Source: Sphingopyxis flava | GTDB lineage: Bacteria > Pseudomonadota > Alphaproteobacteria > Sphingomonadales > Sphingomonadaceae | Direction of reading: 5' to 3' | Length of the DNA stretch: 64,000 nt | Assembly: GCF_900168005.1 (NCBI RefSeq) | Contig: NZ_FUYP01000005.1 | Span: forward strand, 161,534 to 225,533 | Shown: positions 7,711 to 17,590 of the stretch, one piece after another | How the letters are laid out: each line of letters opens with the position of its first letter | Numbering within the stretch: the stretch's first letter is position 1 | Notes under the pieces: model-generated | The model's database searches: none | Told to the model about the DNA's origin: nothing | Seen by the model: only the letters and a program-made list of their open reading frames with translations | Position numbers and translations under genes: made by a program

Positions 7711-8613
7711 CTAATGCTTCCGGCCGAAGTCGGGCGCCGGATCATCCTGACCTTCGGCGATGATGGAGCGACGGATCGCACGGGTCCGCGTAAACCACGC
7801 CTCAAGCTTGTCGCCGTCGCCGCGGCGGATGGCCTGCTGGAGCACCGTTAGATCTTCGTTGAAGCGCTGCAGCGTTGCAAGCACCGCGTCCTTATTCGCG
7901 AGGAAGACGTCGCGCCACATCACAGGGTCACTCGCCGCGATGCGCGTGAAATCGCGAAAGCCCCCCGCGGAATATTTGATCACTTCGCTCTCGGTCACTT
8001 CCTCAAGTTCGCTTGCGGTGCCGACGATCGTATAGGCGATCAGGTGCGGCAAATGGCTCGTCACCGCAAGCACCATGTCGTGATGCTCGGCGTCCATCGT
8101 GTCGACGGTCGCGCCGAGCGCTTGCCAGAAGCCGGTCAGCGCGGTGACAGCATCCCCCGGCGCATCGGGGGCGGGAGTGATAATGCACCAGCGCCCTTCG
8201 AACAGCGTCGCAAAGCCCGCGGCCGGACCGCTGTTCTCGGTCCCCGCCACCGGGTGCGCCGGGATGACGAGGTGACCGGGCAGCGCCGCGCGCAGCGCCG
8301 CGCCCACTCCGGCCTTCGAAGAGCCGACGTCAGAGATGATCGTGTGCTGCGCAAGCCCCGGCGCCATGGCGCGTGCCGCATCGGCCATACCGCCGACAGG
8401 CACGGCCAGAATAACAAGGTCCGCGTCCCTCACCGCATCTGCTGCATCGTCTGCTAGGCGGTCACAAAAGCCGAGCAAGCGCGCCTCGTCCCGCACGTCG
8501 GCGCTGACATCGTAGCCGGTCACTGCCACGTCCGGCAACCGAGCCTTGACCGCGCGTGCGATCGAGGAGCCGATCAGCCCGAGCCCGATGACCGCAAGAC
8601 GTTCGATCGCCAT
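7711..8613 (-). CDS. tyrA: Prephenate/arogenate dehydrogenase family protein
   Basis: 300 residues. The NAD(P)-binding motif GLGLIGSS is at 10-17; the catalytic region has HPVAGTENSGP and the helical C-terminal half has VTSHLPHLIAY and SAGGFRDFTRIAASDPVMW. It oxidises prephenate or arogenate in tyrosine synthesis. hisC lies eight bases upstream on the same strand; HisC-type aminotransferases often also act on aromatic precursors, so the pair likely forms an aromatic amino-acid operon. Cofactor and substrate preference are not visible. Confidence 0.92.
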   Translation of the reverse strand: MAIERLAVIGLGLIGSSIARAVKARLPDVAVTGYDVSADVRDEARLLGFCDRLADDAADAVRDADLVILAVPVGGMADAARAMAPGLAQHTIISDVGSSKAGVGAALRAALPGHLVIPAHPVAGTENSGPAAGFATLFEGRWCIITPAPDAPGDAVTALTGFWQALGATVDTMDAEHHDMVLAVTSHLPHLIAYTIVGTASELEEVTESEVIKYSAGGFRDFTRIAASDPVMWRDVFLANKDAVLATLQRFNEDLTVLQQAIRRGDGDKLEAWFTRTRAIRRSIIAEGQDDPAPDFGRKH

Positions 8614-8621
8614 CGCCGCAG

Positions 8622-9737
8622 TCAGCCCGCAAGCGCGGCGCGGATCGCCGCGGCCAGCCCCCGCGTCTCTTCCTCGGTGCCGATCGTCATGCGCAGCGCA
8701 TGCGGCAGCCCCTGCCCCGGCAGCCAGCGAACGATATAGCCGGCGTCCATCAAGCGGTTATACACCGTCTCGGCGCTCACGCTGCCCTCGAAGAGCACAA
8801 GCAGGAAATTTGTCGCCGACGGCACAACGCGCAGGCCGTGATTCCCCAGCCCCTCGATCTCCCGCGCAAGCCAGGCGCGCCAGCTGGCATTATGCTCGCG
8901 GCTGCGGGTTACAAAATCGTCATCGCCGAGCGCTGCAACCGCCGCAGCCTGTCCGGCGCGCGTGACGTTGAAGGGCAGGCGTATGCGGTGCAGTGCCGAA
9001 ATCACATCCGAAGCGGCATAGCCCCACCCGATCCGCTCGGCGGCGAGACCGTGAATCTTCGAAAATGTCCGGGTGACGAAGACATTCGGCTCGGTCTTTG
9101 CCAGTTCAAGACCGCCGTCATCTTCGTCGGGCGCCAGATATTCCGCATAGGCCTGATCGATCACGAACAGCACATCCTTGGGCAAGCCTGCATGAAGCCG
9201 CGTCACCTCCTCGCGCGTCGCGAGCGTCCCGGTCGGGTTGTTCGGATTGGCAAGATAGACGACGCGCGTCTTGTCGGTCACCGCGGCGAGCAGCGCGTCG
9301 ACGTCGGTCGCATAGTCTCGATCGTCGGCCTCTACGGGCGTTGCGCCGACCCGCCGGGCCGCGATCTCGTACACCGCAAAGCCATAGCGAACATAGAGAA
9401 TCTCGTCGCCCGCGCCCGCGTAGGTTCCGGCGGCAAGGTGCAGCAGTTCGTCCGACCCGTTGCCGCAGATGACGCGCGCCGGATCGAGCCCGAACCTGGC
9501 GGCAATCGCCTCGCGCAAAAGGTTGGATCCCGGGTCGGGATAGCGCGATAATGCGTCGGCGGCGTCCTGCGCTGCGGTGAAGGCTGCGCGCGCCGCATCG
9601 CTGGTGCCGAGCGGGTTTTCGTTTGCGCTGAGCTTGATCAACGCCCGCCCGTCGGCGCCCGCGGACTTGCCAGGAACATAGGGGGCGATGCCGCTGATCC
9701 ACGGCTTCGGTGTCAGGGTCGGGGTCACGTTGGTCAT
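8622..9737 (-). CDS. hisC: Histidinol-phosphate / aromatic aminotransferase
   Basis: 371-residue class I/II PLP aminotransferase. [10 protein letters not shown] (35-44), ANPNNPTGT (163-171), DQAYAEY and the PLP-lysine segment [11 protein letters not shown] (Lys227) are all present. The family works in histidine synthesis and, next to tyrA, often transaminates prephenate or phenylpyruvate. The ATG at 9737 was chosen; the in-frame extension to 9776 has no family match. It is divergent to metX with about 80 bases between. Confidence 0.92.
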   Translation of the reverse strand: MTNVTPTLTPKPWISGIAPYVPGKSAGADGRALIKLSANENPLGTSDAARAAFTAAQDAADALSRYPDPGSNLLREAIAARFGLDPARVICGNGSDELLHLAAGTYAGAGDEILYVRYGFAVYEIAARRVGATPVEADDRDYATDVDALLAAVTDKTRVVYLANPNNPTGTLATREEVTRLHAGLPKDVLFVIDQAYAEYLAPDEDDGGLELAKTEPNVFVTRTFSKIHGLAAERIGWGYAASDVISALHRIRLPFNVTRAGQAAAVAALGDDDFVTRSREHNASWRAWLAREIEGLGNHGLRVVPSATNFLLVLFEGSVSAETVYNRLMDAGYIVRWLPGQGLPHALRMTIGTEEETRGLAAAIRAALAG

Positions 9738-9816
9738 GCCGCGCCGTTTAGCGGCTGCATCGCCCGAGTCCAGCACGTTGACAGCGCCCCACTGCGCGCT
9801 TAGCCCCGCGCGAGCG

Positions 9817-10941
9817 ATGGCGAGCCTGCTTCACCAGATCCAGCATCACAGCGTGACGATCAGCGCACCGCTGGCGCTCGACGGTGGCCAATCGCTGCCC
9901 TCTGTAACGATTGCCTATCAAAGTTACGGCGCGCTCGCGTCCGACAAATCGAACGCAGTGCTGGTGTGCCATGCGCTCACCGGCGATCAGTATGTCGCGG
10001 GCAATCATCCCGCGACCGGCAAGCCCGGCTGGTGGGCGCGCATGGTTGGGCCGGGAAAGCCCATCGACACGGACCGCTTTTTCGTAATCTGCGCCAATGT
10101 GCTCGGCAGTTGTATGGGGTCGAGCGGCCCGGCAAGCCCTGACGCTCTGACCGGAGCGCCGCTCGGCATGACCTTTCCGGTAATCACGATCGGCGACATG
10201 GTGCGTGCGCAGGCGATGCTGCTCGACCATCTCGGTATCGCGCGGCTTCATGCCGTCATCGGCGGTTCGATGGGCGGAATGCAGACGCTTGCCTGGGCGT
10301 CGGCCTATCCCGAACGGCTTGCCTCGGCGATCGTTATCGCCAGCGCAGCGCGACATTCAGCGCAGAATATCGCGTTTCACGAGGTAGGACGGCAGGCCAT
10401 CATGGCCGATCCCGACTGGCAGGACGGCCAATATTATGGCGGCGCGCGCGGGCCGACGAAGGGCCTTGCTGTCGCGCGGATGGCAGCGCACATCACCTAT
10501 TTGTCCGAAGCGGGACTGACCGAGAAGTTCGGCCGCCGCCTGCAGGCGCGCGATGCGAAAAGCTTCGGCTTCGACGCGGATTTCCAGATCGAATCCTACC
10601 TCAGGCACCAAGGGCTCGCCTTTACCGACCGCTTCGACGCCAACGCCTATCTCTACATCACCCGCGCGATGGATTATTTCGACCTCGCGGAGGCGCATGA
10701 TGGCCAGCTGGCGAACGCCTTTGCGCGCGCGAAAGATGTGCGCTTCACGCTCGTCAGCTTCGACACCGACTGGCTCTACCCGACCGCCGAATCGCGCCGC
10801 ATCGTCCAGGCGCTGCAAAGCGTCGGCGCGGCGGCGAGCTTCGTTGAGTTGTCGGCGCCCTTCGGCCATGACAGCTTCCTTCTCGAGGTTCCCGCGCTCG
10901 ACTCGATTGTGGCGGGGTCTCTTGCGGCGAGCCTCGCATGA
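9817..10941 (+). CDS. metX: Homoserine O-acyltransferase MetX
   Basis: 374-residue alpha/beta-hydrolase-fold enzyme that acylates homoserine in methionine synthesis. The nucleophile Ser151 lies in GGSMGGMQ; the Asp in FDTDWLYPT and the His in FGHDSFLLE complete the triad. Acetyl versus succinyl specificity cannot be fixed by eye. An in-frame upstream extension overlaps hisC and is not coding. The downstream GNAT gene overlaps by ATGA and metW follows. Confidence 0.93.
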   Translation: MASLLHQIQHHSVTISAPLALDGGQSLPSVTIAYQSYGALASDKSNAVLVCHALTGDQYVAGNHPATGKPGWWARMVGPGKPIDTDRFFVICANVLGSCMGSSGPASPDALTGAPLGMTFPVITIGDMVRAQAMLLDHLGIARLHAVIGGSMGGMQTLAWASAYPERLASAIVIASAARHSAQNIAFHEVGRQAIMADPDWQDGQYYGGARGPTKGLAVARMAAHITYLSEAGLTEKFGRRLQARDAKSFGFDADFQIESYLRHQGLAFTDRFDANAYLYITRAMDYFDLAEAHDGQLANAFARAKDVRFTLVSFDTDWLYPTAESRRIVQALQSVGAAASFVELSAPFGHDSFLLEVPALDSIVAGSLAASLA

Positions 10942-11375
10942 CCGACAGCTGGCACCTGTCCTTCGAAGCTGCGGACATGCAGGTTGATGCAATCCATGCC
11001 TTTCTGGCGCAAAGCTATTGGGCCGAGAATATCAGCCGCGCGACCGTCGAACGTGCCATCGCCGGTTCGCTCTGCGTCGGGGCCTTTGCACCGGCGGGCG
11101 GGCAGATCGGTTTTGCCCGCGTCATCACCGACCGGGCGACTTTCGCTTATCTCGCCGATGTCTATGTGCTCGAGACGCATCGCGGGCGCGGTCTCGCGGC
11201 GCACATGGTGACAGCGCTCCACGATCACCCCGAACTCCAGGGGTTGCGGCGCTGGATGCTTTCTACCCGGGACGCTCACTCTCTTTATTCGTCGCTTGGT
11301 TGGACGGCTCTTGAGGATAGCAAGCCCTTCATGCAGCGCCATTTCCCCGACGTTTACAAGCGGGCAGACCGATGA
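10938..11375 (+). CDS. GNAT-family N-acetyltransferase inserted between metX and metW
   Basis: 145 residues. The acetyl-CoA motif A reads [20 protein letters not shown], and the C-terminal part has [15 protein letters not shown], both typical of one GNAT subgroup. Overlaps of four bases on both sides (ATGA) tie it to metX and metW. Its substrate is unknown; position suggests an amine linked to methionine metabolism, but this may be chance. Confidence 0.85.
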   Translation: MTDSWHLSFEAADMQVDAIHAFLAQSYWAENISRATVERAIAGSLCVGAFAPAGGQIGFARVITDRATFAYLADVYVLETHRGRGLAAHMVTALHDHPELQGLRRWMLSTRDAHSLYSSLGWTALEDSKPFMQRHFPDVYKRADR

Positions 11376-11959
11376 AACTTCGTCCCGACCTTGCCATCAT
11401 CGCAGACGCGGTCCCCGCAGCGTCGCGCGCGCTCGACGTTGGCTGCGGCGACGGCGAACTCATGGCCGCGCTCCGCGAAAAGGGCGTCGATGCGCGCGGG
11501 CTGGAGATCGATCCCGCCAATGTCACAGCAGCAATCGCGCGCGGCCAGTCCGTCGTTCAAGGCGACGCCAATCATGACCTCGCCGACTATCCCGACAACG
11601 CCTTCGACTATGCGATTCTCTCGCAGACTCTCCAGACAACCGAACGGCCCGATCGCGTTGTGGACCAACTGCTGCGCATCGCGCCGCGCGCATTTGTCAG
11701 TTTTCCCAATTTTGCGCACTGGCGCGTGCGGCTTGCCTTGCTGTGGAGCGGCCGGATGCCGGTCACCCGGCTGCTGCCCGTCGCTTGGTACGAAACCCCG
11801 AACATCCATCATGTGACGGTGAGCGATTTTCGGGATCTGGTGCGCACCCGCGGCATTGCAGTGGAGCGCGCCTGGTATCTCTCGGGCGATCGCCCGACGA
11901 GCGACGCGGCGGCGAGCTGGCGCGCCGAACACGCGATCTTCTTGATTTCGCGGGGTTGA
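11372..11959 (+). CDS. metW: Methionine biosynthesis protein MetW
   Basis: 195-residue class I methyltransferase-fold protein. The SAM-binding loop is ALDVGCGDGELMAAL, followed by GLEIDPANV and DYAILSQTLQTTERPD, which is the MetW signature. MetW works together with MetX, raising its activity in several proteobacteria; its own catalytic role is unclear. It ends the metX-GNAT-metW operon and is convergent with the tetR gene 12 bases away. Confidence 0.92.
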   Translation: MKLRPDLAIIADAVPAASRALDVGCGDGELMAALREKGVDARGLEIDPANVTAAIARGQSVVQGDANHDLADYPDNAFDYAILSQTLQTTERPDRVVDQLLRIAPRAFVSFPNFAHWRVRLALLWSGRMPVTRLLPVAWYETPNIHHVTVSDFRDLVRTRGIAVERAWYLSGDRPTSDAAASWRAEHAIFLISRG

Positions 11960-11971
11960 TGCCCTCGCCGT

Positions 11972-12622
11972 CTAGCGATCGCTCGGGCTCAATCCGTTCG
12001 CCAGCAGATCATTCGCGATCTGCGCCACCTTACCGATGTCGGCGTCGGCGTCCCACAAGCCGTAGCGCATGCCCAGGAAAACGTTCATGCCGGCAATAGC
12101 CCAGGCGTGAATCTCACCGACGTCGGAGCGGATTTCGCCGCGCGCCGCACCCGCTTCGAGCCGCTGGCGAATGCGCTCGACGGTCGTTTCATAGTGGCGG
12201 CGATAACTCGCATAATCGACGAACTCCGCCTCGTCGATGATCCGGTAAATTTCGCGGTGCTCGCGCACGAAGCCCAGAAAGGATTCAAGGCCAATGCGCT
12301 CGGCTGCTATTTCGTTGGGCGCGGCCTGGACGATCGGCGTCACATGGTCGCGCAGTTGCTCGCTCATATAGCGAACAAGCGCCTGGAAGATTTCCTCCTT
12401 GGAATCGAAATAGGTATAAAAGCTGCCGAGCGCCGTGCCGGCGCGGCGCGTGATTGCGCTGATTGAAGCGTCGTGAAAGCCGCACTCACCAAATTCGACG
12501 GCCGCAGCGTCGAGGAGCTTGCGCAAGGTCCGCCGCCCGCGCTCGGTACGCGGAGTCTTGTCACGGCTCCCGACATCCCCTGCCGATCGCTCTTCTGCCG
12601 CCGCTCTGTCCGGCTGATCCAT
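11972..12622 (-). CDS. TetR/AcrR family transcriptional regulator
   Basis: 216 residues. The N-terminal helix-turn-helix runs about 30-75 with ISAITRRAGTALGSFYTYFDSKEE. The ligand-binding part has an FVREHREIYRIIDEAEFVD segment, seen in regulators of acyl-CoA or lipid genes. Start at 12622 has a GAGGGA site; two more upstream in-frame ATGs exist (12664, 12685). It is divergent to a TonB-dependent receptor, and a 23-bp imperfect palindrome lies between them, so it likely controls that receptor and perhaps itself. Confidence 0.88.
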   Translation of the reverse strand: MDQPDRAAAEERSAGDVGSRDKTPRTERGRRTLRKLLDAAAVEFGECGFHDASISAITRRAGTALGSFYTYFDSKEEIFQALVRYMSEQLRDHVTPIVQAAPNEIAAERIGLESFLGFVREHREIYRIIDEAEFVDYASYRRHYETTVERIRQRLEAGAARGEIRSDVGEIHAWAIAGMNVFLGMRYGLWDADADIGKVAQIANDLLANGLSPSDR

Positions 12623-12697
12623 CGCGCTATTCCCTCTTGCGGCCCCCTGCTTCAATCGTGGCATTTTCGCACCACTGGCAAGCAAAAAGCGCTGGAG

Positions 12698-12720
12698 CCA
12701 AGTTCGAAGTTGAAACTTGG
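12698..12720. promoter_or_regulatory. Candidate TetR operator
   Basis: A 23-bp imperfect palindrome has perfect outer arms CCAAGTT (12698-12704) and AACTTGG (12714-12720) and partial inner symmetry. It sits in the divergent intergenic region of the TetR gene and the TonB receptor, the size and place usual for TetR operators. Binding is inferred. Confidence 0.5.
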
Positions 12721-12832
12721 TTCACCTTTCATTATTGACGCTGCCGCGGCTTGGCAAGACCGGGCTCGCGAAAAGATGGTGCCAGCAATGGCAAATGGGG
12801 TGGCGAAGGGTCACCCGTGACTTGGGAGATTC

Positions 12833-15160
12833 ATGATGCGTCCTTTCGCCCGCCAGATGCGCCGCGCGATTCTCGCCACCACAACGATTTCGATGCTTAC
12901 ATTCGCGCCCGCTGCCTTCGCACAGGAGGAACCAGGCGCGATCAGCGAGGACGCAGGCGAGATCATCGTCACGGCTCGGCGCCGCGACGAGAGGCTGGTG
13001 GACGTACCGATCGCGGTGACCGCCATCTCAGGCGACACACTCGCCAAGGCCGGCGCCCTCGACATCACCGACGTCGCCAACATGGCGCCCAATACGACGC
13101 TTGAGAATTCTCGCGGCACCAACTCAACCCTCACCGCCTTCATCCGTGGCGTAGGCCAGCAGGATCCGGTGCCGGGCTTTGAGGCCGGAATCGGCATCTA
13201 CCTCGACGACGTCTATCTCAATCGTCCGCAGGCAGCGGTGCTCGACATCTACGACGTCGAACGAATTGAGGTCCTGCGCGGACCGCAGGGCACGCTTTAT
13301 GGGCGCAATACGATCGGCGGCGCGGTCAAATATGTGACGCGCCGCCTCGACCCCGACGCAGCCGAGCTGCGCATCCGTGGTACGCTGGGCACCTACAAAC
13401 AGGCCGACCTTGTGGTGACGGCCAGCGCGCCGGTCAGCGACCTGATCCGCGTCGGCGGCTCGATCGCGCGCCTGTCCCGCGGTGGCTTCGGCGATAATCT
13501 CAATATTCCGGGGCTTGAGAACTACAATAAGGACGTATGGGCGGGCCGCGCCTCGATTGAAATGGGGGGCCACGGGGCGCCCGTCTTCATTCGCATTTCG
13601 GGCGACTATACGCGCGACAAGTCGGATCCGCGCAACGGGCACCGCCTGATCCCCGGTCTTGTGTCTGGCGCGCCCGTCCTCGACAATGTCTACGACACCC
13701 GTGCCGGGCTCAACGACCCGAAGCAGGATGTGAAGGCCTATGGCCTCGCCATGAACGTCTCTGCCGAGCTGAGCGACAGTCTGACGCTGCGTTCGATCAG
13801 CGCCTGGCGCAAGGATACGAGCTTCACGCCGATCGACTTCGATGCGCTGCCTGCCGTCGACGTCGACGTGCCCGCGGTCTATCGCAACGAGCAGCTCAGT
13901 CAGGAATTTCAGCTCCTCTACGACAGTGACCGACTACACGGCCTCGTCGGCTTCTATTATCTCGATGCCCGCGCGGCGACGTCGTTCGACGTGCTTCTGG
14001 GACTGACCGGCGCGACGATCGGCCTTCCGGGACTGAACGGCTATACAGCGGGCGACGTGCGGACCGACACCTGGTCGGTGTTCGGCGATTTTACCTTCGA
14101 TTTCACGGACCAGTTCAGCCTGTCGATCGGAGGCCGCTATACGAACGACAAGCGCGACGCCTTCGTGTACAAGGCGAACCGGATCACGGGTCTATCGCCC
14201 GAATTCGGCGGCACGCTCGATCCCATCGCTATTGCCGTTGCGACCGATTTTCGGGGTCGGCGCACCTTCAAGGAATTCACCCCGCGCGCATCGCTGAGCT
14301 TCAAGCCCGATGCCCACAATTTGATCTATGCCTCCTTTTCAAAGGGGTTCAAGGGCGGTGGCTTCGACCCTCGCGGCTCGGGAACCTCCGCCCCGATCAG
14401 CGATCCAAGTGTCGGTCGGACCTATGCGGATATCTACAACTTCCTGGCTTTCGACCCGGAAAAGGTCGACAGCTACGAGATCGGCTACAAGGGATCGCTG
14501 CTTGATCGCCGGCTGACGCTCAGCCTCGCCGGCTTCTATATGGACTATAAGGACGTGCAGATTCCAGGCTCCGTCGGGTGCGTGGTCGGCGGGGTTCAAA
14601 GCTTCTGCGGTATCACCACCAACGCTGCAAAGGCACGTCTCCAGGGCTTCGAAGCCGAAGCCAATGCCGTGCTCGCCCGCAATTTCGCCGGCGCGGGGTC
14701 GGCGGTCCGGTTCAACGGATCGGTCGGCTTCATCGACGCAAAATACAAGCGCTTCATCGGTCCGACGGGCGTCGATGTTTCGGATGTGCGAACCTTCCAG
14801 AACACGCCCAAATGGACCGCCGCCGGCACAATCGCCGCGACCATCCCGGCAATGGGAGGCATGGTCGACGCCTCGACCGGTATCACCTATCGCAGCAAGA
14901 CCCACCAGTTCGAAGTGCCGATCCCGGCACTCGACCAGCCGGGCTATGTACTGTGGGAAGCAAGCCTCGTCTGGACCGCCGACAGCGGAGACTATTCGAT
15001 CGGCCTCCACGGCAAGAACCTAACGAACAAGCAATATATTACGTCGGGCTATAATTATCAGAATGCCGCGGGTGGCTCGACACTCGGTCTGGAGGGCGTG
15101 CTCACCGCATTCTACGGCAACCCGCGTCAGGTCTTCGTGACAGGTACTGTGAAGTTCTAG
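12833..15160 (+). CDS. TonB-dependent outer-membrane receptor
   Basis: 775 residues. A signal peptide of about 30 residues ends AFA, then a TonB-box-like EIIVTARR (43-50), then a plug domain with ADVANMAPN-type and VEVLRGPQGTLYGRN-like segments (here IEVLRGPQGTLYGRNTIGG), then a beta-barrel ending in an aromatic residue (VTGTVKF). This sphingomonad-type receptor takes up an unknown substrate across the outer membrane using TonB energy. No siderophore genes lie near, so an organic substrate is as likely as iron. The divergent TetR gene may regulate it. ATG 12836 is an alternative start. Confidence 0.92.
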   Translation: MMRPFARQMRRAILATTTISMLTFAPAAFAQEEPGAISEDAGEIIVTARRRDERLVDVPIAVTAISGDTLAKAGALDITDVANMAPNTTLENSRGTNSTLTAFIRGVGQQDPVPGFEAGIGIYLDDVYLNRPQAAVLDIYDVERIEVLRGPQGTLYGRNTIGGAVKYVTRRLDPDAAELRIRGTLGTYKQADLVVTASAPVSDLIRVGGSIARLSRGGFGDNLNIPGLENYNKDVWAGRASIEMGGHGAPVFIRISGDYTRDKSDPRNGHRLIPGLVSGAPVLDNVYDTRAGLNDPKQDVKAYGLAMNVSAELSDSLTLRSISAWRKDTSFTPIDFDALPAVDVDVPAVYRNEQLSQEFQLLYDSDRLHGLVGFYYLDARAATSFDVLLGLTGATIGLPGLNGYTAGDVRTDTWSVFGDFTFDFTDQFSLSIGGRYTNDKRDAFVYKANRITGLSPEFGGTLDPIAIAVATDFRGRRTFKEFTPRASLSFKPDAHNLIYASFSKGFKGGGFDPRGSGTSAPISDPSVGRTYADIYNFLAFDPEKVDSYEIGYKGSLLDRRLTLSLAGFYMDYKDVQIPGSVGCVVGGVQSFCGITTNAAKARLQGFEAEANAVLARNFAGAGSAVRFNGSVGFIDAKYKRFIGPTGVDVSDVRTFQNTPKWTAAGTIAATIPAMGGMVDASTGITYRSKTHQFEVPIPALDQPGYVLWEASLVWTADSGDYSIGLHGKNLTNKQYITSGYNYQNAAGGSTLGLEGVLTAFYGNPRQVFVTGTVKF

Positions 15161-15187
15161 GGACCGGCATCTCGAAAAAGGGGCGAA

Positions 15188-15212
15188 GGGGCGCCGGTTG
15201 TGCGCCCCTTTT
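15188..15212 (+). terminator. Intrinsic terminator after the TonB receptor
   Basis: A perfect stem GGGGCGC/GCGCCCC with a seven-base loop is followed by TTTTATT. It separates the receptor from the convergent CoA-transferase gene, whose stop codon lies at its edge. Confidence 0.82.
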
Positions 15213-16344
15213 ATTCCCCGAGCGGCGGAGCCCCGCGTGCGGCGATCATCCGCTCGCCGTCGATGACGATCGGACTCGCGACTGCGTCGATCGCCGCGCC
15301 ATCGGGGCGAAAGCGCATACCGCGCGCCACCACTTGCGGATCGGCGAAGACGCCGGCGAGGTCGTTGATCGGGCCCGCCGGCACGCCCTCGGCCTCAAGC
15401 GCGAGCGATAGTGCCTGCGCGTCCCAAGCAGCGATCTTTGCTGCAAGCAGCGGGATCAGGGTGGAGCGGTTTTCAAGGCGCGCCGCATTCGTCGCAAAAC
15501 GCGGGTCCGTGCCCCAGTCGGGCTCGCCCAGAATCGCGCACAGCTTGCGGTACTGGCCGTCATTGCCCACCGCAATCACAAGCTGTCCGTCGGCCGTCGC
15601 AAAGACCTGATAGGGGACGACATTGGAATGGCCGCTGCCCATCCGCTTCGGCACGACCCCGCTTGCCAGATAGTTCGCGGCCTGATTGGCGAGCACCGCG
15701 ACCTGGCTGTCGAGAAGCGCCATATCGATATGGGCCCCTGCCCCCATGACGCCACGACGTCGCAACGCAGCAAGGATTGCAACAGCCGAATAGAGGCCGG
15801 TGAAGATGTCGGCATAAGCGATACCGGCCTTCTGCGGCGGCCCATCGGGTTCGCCCGTCAGCGACATGAAGCCGCTCATCGCCTGGATGATATAGTCGTA
15901 ACCTGCACGGTGCGCATAGGGGCCGGTCTGACCGAAGCCCGTAACCGAACAGACAATCAGCTGCGGAAAGTCGGCGCGTAGCCGCGCGGGGTCGAGTCCA
16001 TATTTCGCAAGCCCGCCCACCTTGTAATTTTCGATAACGACGTCGGCATCTGCGAGCAGCGCGCGCAGCGCGGTCTGGCCCGCGTTCGTCGCGATGTCGA
16101 TCGCGACGCTTCGCTTGCCGCGGTTGCAGCTGTGATAATAGGCGGCGCCCAGATCTTCGCCATCGGCGCCCGTGACAAAGGGCGGGCCCCATTGGCGCGT
16201 GTCGTCGCCGACCCCCGGCCGCTCGATCTTGATCACCTCGGCGCCGAGGTCAGCGAGCAATTGTCCGCACCAGGGCCCTGCGAGGACGCGGGCAAGTTCA
16301 ATGACGCGCAGACCCTCGAGCGGCCGCTTATTGGACTGCTTCAT
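15211..16344 (-). CDS. CaiB/BaiF class III CoA-transferase, probably glutarate CoA-transferase
   Basis: 377 residues. Class III CoA-transferase features: GLRVIELARVLAGPWCGQLLADLGAEVIKIERP, the catalytic-Asp region YHSCNRGKRSVAIDI, SVTGFGQTGPY, and HIDMALLDSQVA. Only one base separates it from gcdH upstream. In animals and many bacteria the partner of glutaryl-CoA dehydrogenase is succinyl-CoA:glutarate CoA-transferase of this family, so that role is inferred from context. It would activate glutarate for GcdH. Other dicarboxylates are possible. Confidence 0.85.
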   Translation of the reverse strand: MKQSNKRPLEGLRVIELARVLAGPWCGQLLADLGAEVIKIERPGVGDDTRQWGPPFVTGADGEDLGAAYYHSCNRGKRSVAIDIATNAGQTALRALLADADVVIENYKVGGLAKYGLDPARLRADFPQLIVCSVTGFGQTGPYAHRAGYDYIIQAMSGFMSLTGEPDGPPQKAGIAYADIFTGLYSAVAILAALRRRGVMGAGAHIDMALLDSQVAVLANQAANYLASGVVPKRMGSGHSNVVPYQVFATADGQLVIAVGNDGQYRKLCAILGEPDWGTDPRFATNAARLENRSTLIPLLAAKIAAWDAQALSLALEAEGVPAGPINDLAGVFADPQVVARGMRFRPDGAAIDAVASPIVIDGERMIAARGAPPLGE

Positions 16345-16345
16345 T

Positions 16346-17548
16346 TCAGGAAAAGGCGCTGATGCCGGTGATCGCGCGGCCGAGGATCAGCGCGTGGACG
16401 TCGTGCGTGCCCTCATAGGTGTTCACTGTCTCGAGATTCACCGCGTGGCGGATCACATGATATTCGGCCGCGATGCCGTTGCCGCCATGCATGTCGCGCG
16501 CGACCCGCGCGATATCGAGGGCCTTGCCGCAATTGTTGCGCTTCAAAAGGCTGATCCGATCGGGGGCGAGTCGCCCCTCGTCGATCAACCGTCCCACGCG
16601 AAGCGCGGCCTCGGTGCCGAGCGCGATCTCGGTGAGCATGTTCGCAAGCTTGAGCTGCACAATCTGGTTCGCCGCAAGCGGCCGCCCGAACTGCTTGCGC
16701 TCAAGCGTATAACTGCGCGCCGCTTCGTAGCAGAATTCTGCGGCGCCCATCGCGCCCCAGCCGATACCGTAGCGCGCGCGATTGAGGCACCCGAACGGGC
16801 CCTTCAACCCCGACACCTTTGGGAGCAAGGCGTCTTCACCGACCTCAACCCCGTCCATCACGATTTCACCGGTGATCGATGCCCGCAACGAGACCTTCCC
16901 CTCGATCTTTGGTGCGGACAGCCCCTTCATTCCCTTCTCGAGGAGGAAGCCGCGGATCGCGCCATCATGTGCGTCGGATTTCGCCCAGACGACAAAAACG
17001 TCCGCGATCGGCGAATTGGTGATCCACATCTTCGCGCCCTTGAGGCGATAGCCGCTTTCAATTTTCTCGGCGCGCGTTCGCATCCCCGCGGGATCGCTTC
17101 CCGCATCGGGCTCGGTGAGACCAAAGCAGCCGATCAGTTCGCCCGAAGCGAGACCCGGCAGGAAGCGACGTTTCTGCGCCTCGCTGCCATAGGCATTGAT
17201 CGGGTGCATAACGAGGCTGCTTTGCACCGAGCAGGCCGAGCGATAACCTGAATCGACGCGCTCAACCTCGCGCGCGATCAACCCATAGCTGACATAGTTG
17301 AGCCCGGCTCCGCCATATTCAGGATCGATGGTCGCTCCGAGCAGCCCAAGCTGCCCCATTTCGCGCATGATTTCCCGGTCAAAGCGTTCCTCGAGGAAGG
17401 CCGAGGTGACGCGGGGAAGGAGGGCGCTTTGCGCATATCCGCGCGCCGTGTCCCGCACCATCCGCTCTTCGTCAGAGAGCTCGGCGTCGAGCACCAGCGG
17501 GTCGAACGGGTCGAGCGCCTCGATGCGCTGTGGATCGGCGAGGGCCAT
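16346..17548 (-). CDS. gcdH: Glutaryl-CoA dehydrogenase
   Basis: 400-residue flavin enzyme of the acyl-CoA dehydrogenase family. Diagnostic GcdH segments are [44 protein letters not shown] and the catalytic-base region [20 protein letters not shown]. It converts glutaryl-CoA to crotonyl-CoA in lysine/tryptophan or glutarate breakdown. The ATG at 17548 has an AAGAAAG site; a TTG six codons earlier is less likely. The mic60 gene ends 42 bases upstream on the same strand, so read-through from the heme operon is possible. Confidence 0.93.
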   Translation of the reverse strand: MALADPQRIEALDPFDPLVLDAELSDEERMVRDTARGYAQSALLPRVTSAFLEERFDREIMREMGQLGLLGATIDPEYGGAGLNYVSYGLIAREVERVDSGYRSACSVQSSLVMHPINAYGSEAQKRRFLPGLASGELIGCFGLTEPDAGSDPAGMRTRAEKIESGYRLKGAKMWITNSPIADVFVVWAKSDAHDGAIRGFLLEKGMKGLSAPKIEGKVSLRASITGEIVMDGVEVGEDALLPKVSGLKGPFGCLNRARYGIGWGAMGAAEFCYEAARSYTLERKQFGRPLAANQIVQLKLANMLTEIALGTEAALRVGRLIDEGRLAPDRISLLKRNNCGKALDIARVARDMHGGNGIAAEYHVIRHAVNLETVNTYEGTHDVHALILGRAITGISAFS

Positions 17549-17590
17549 CGGATCGGCTTTCTTCAAAAGCGCGGCCCGGCGATCGGGCTG

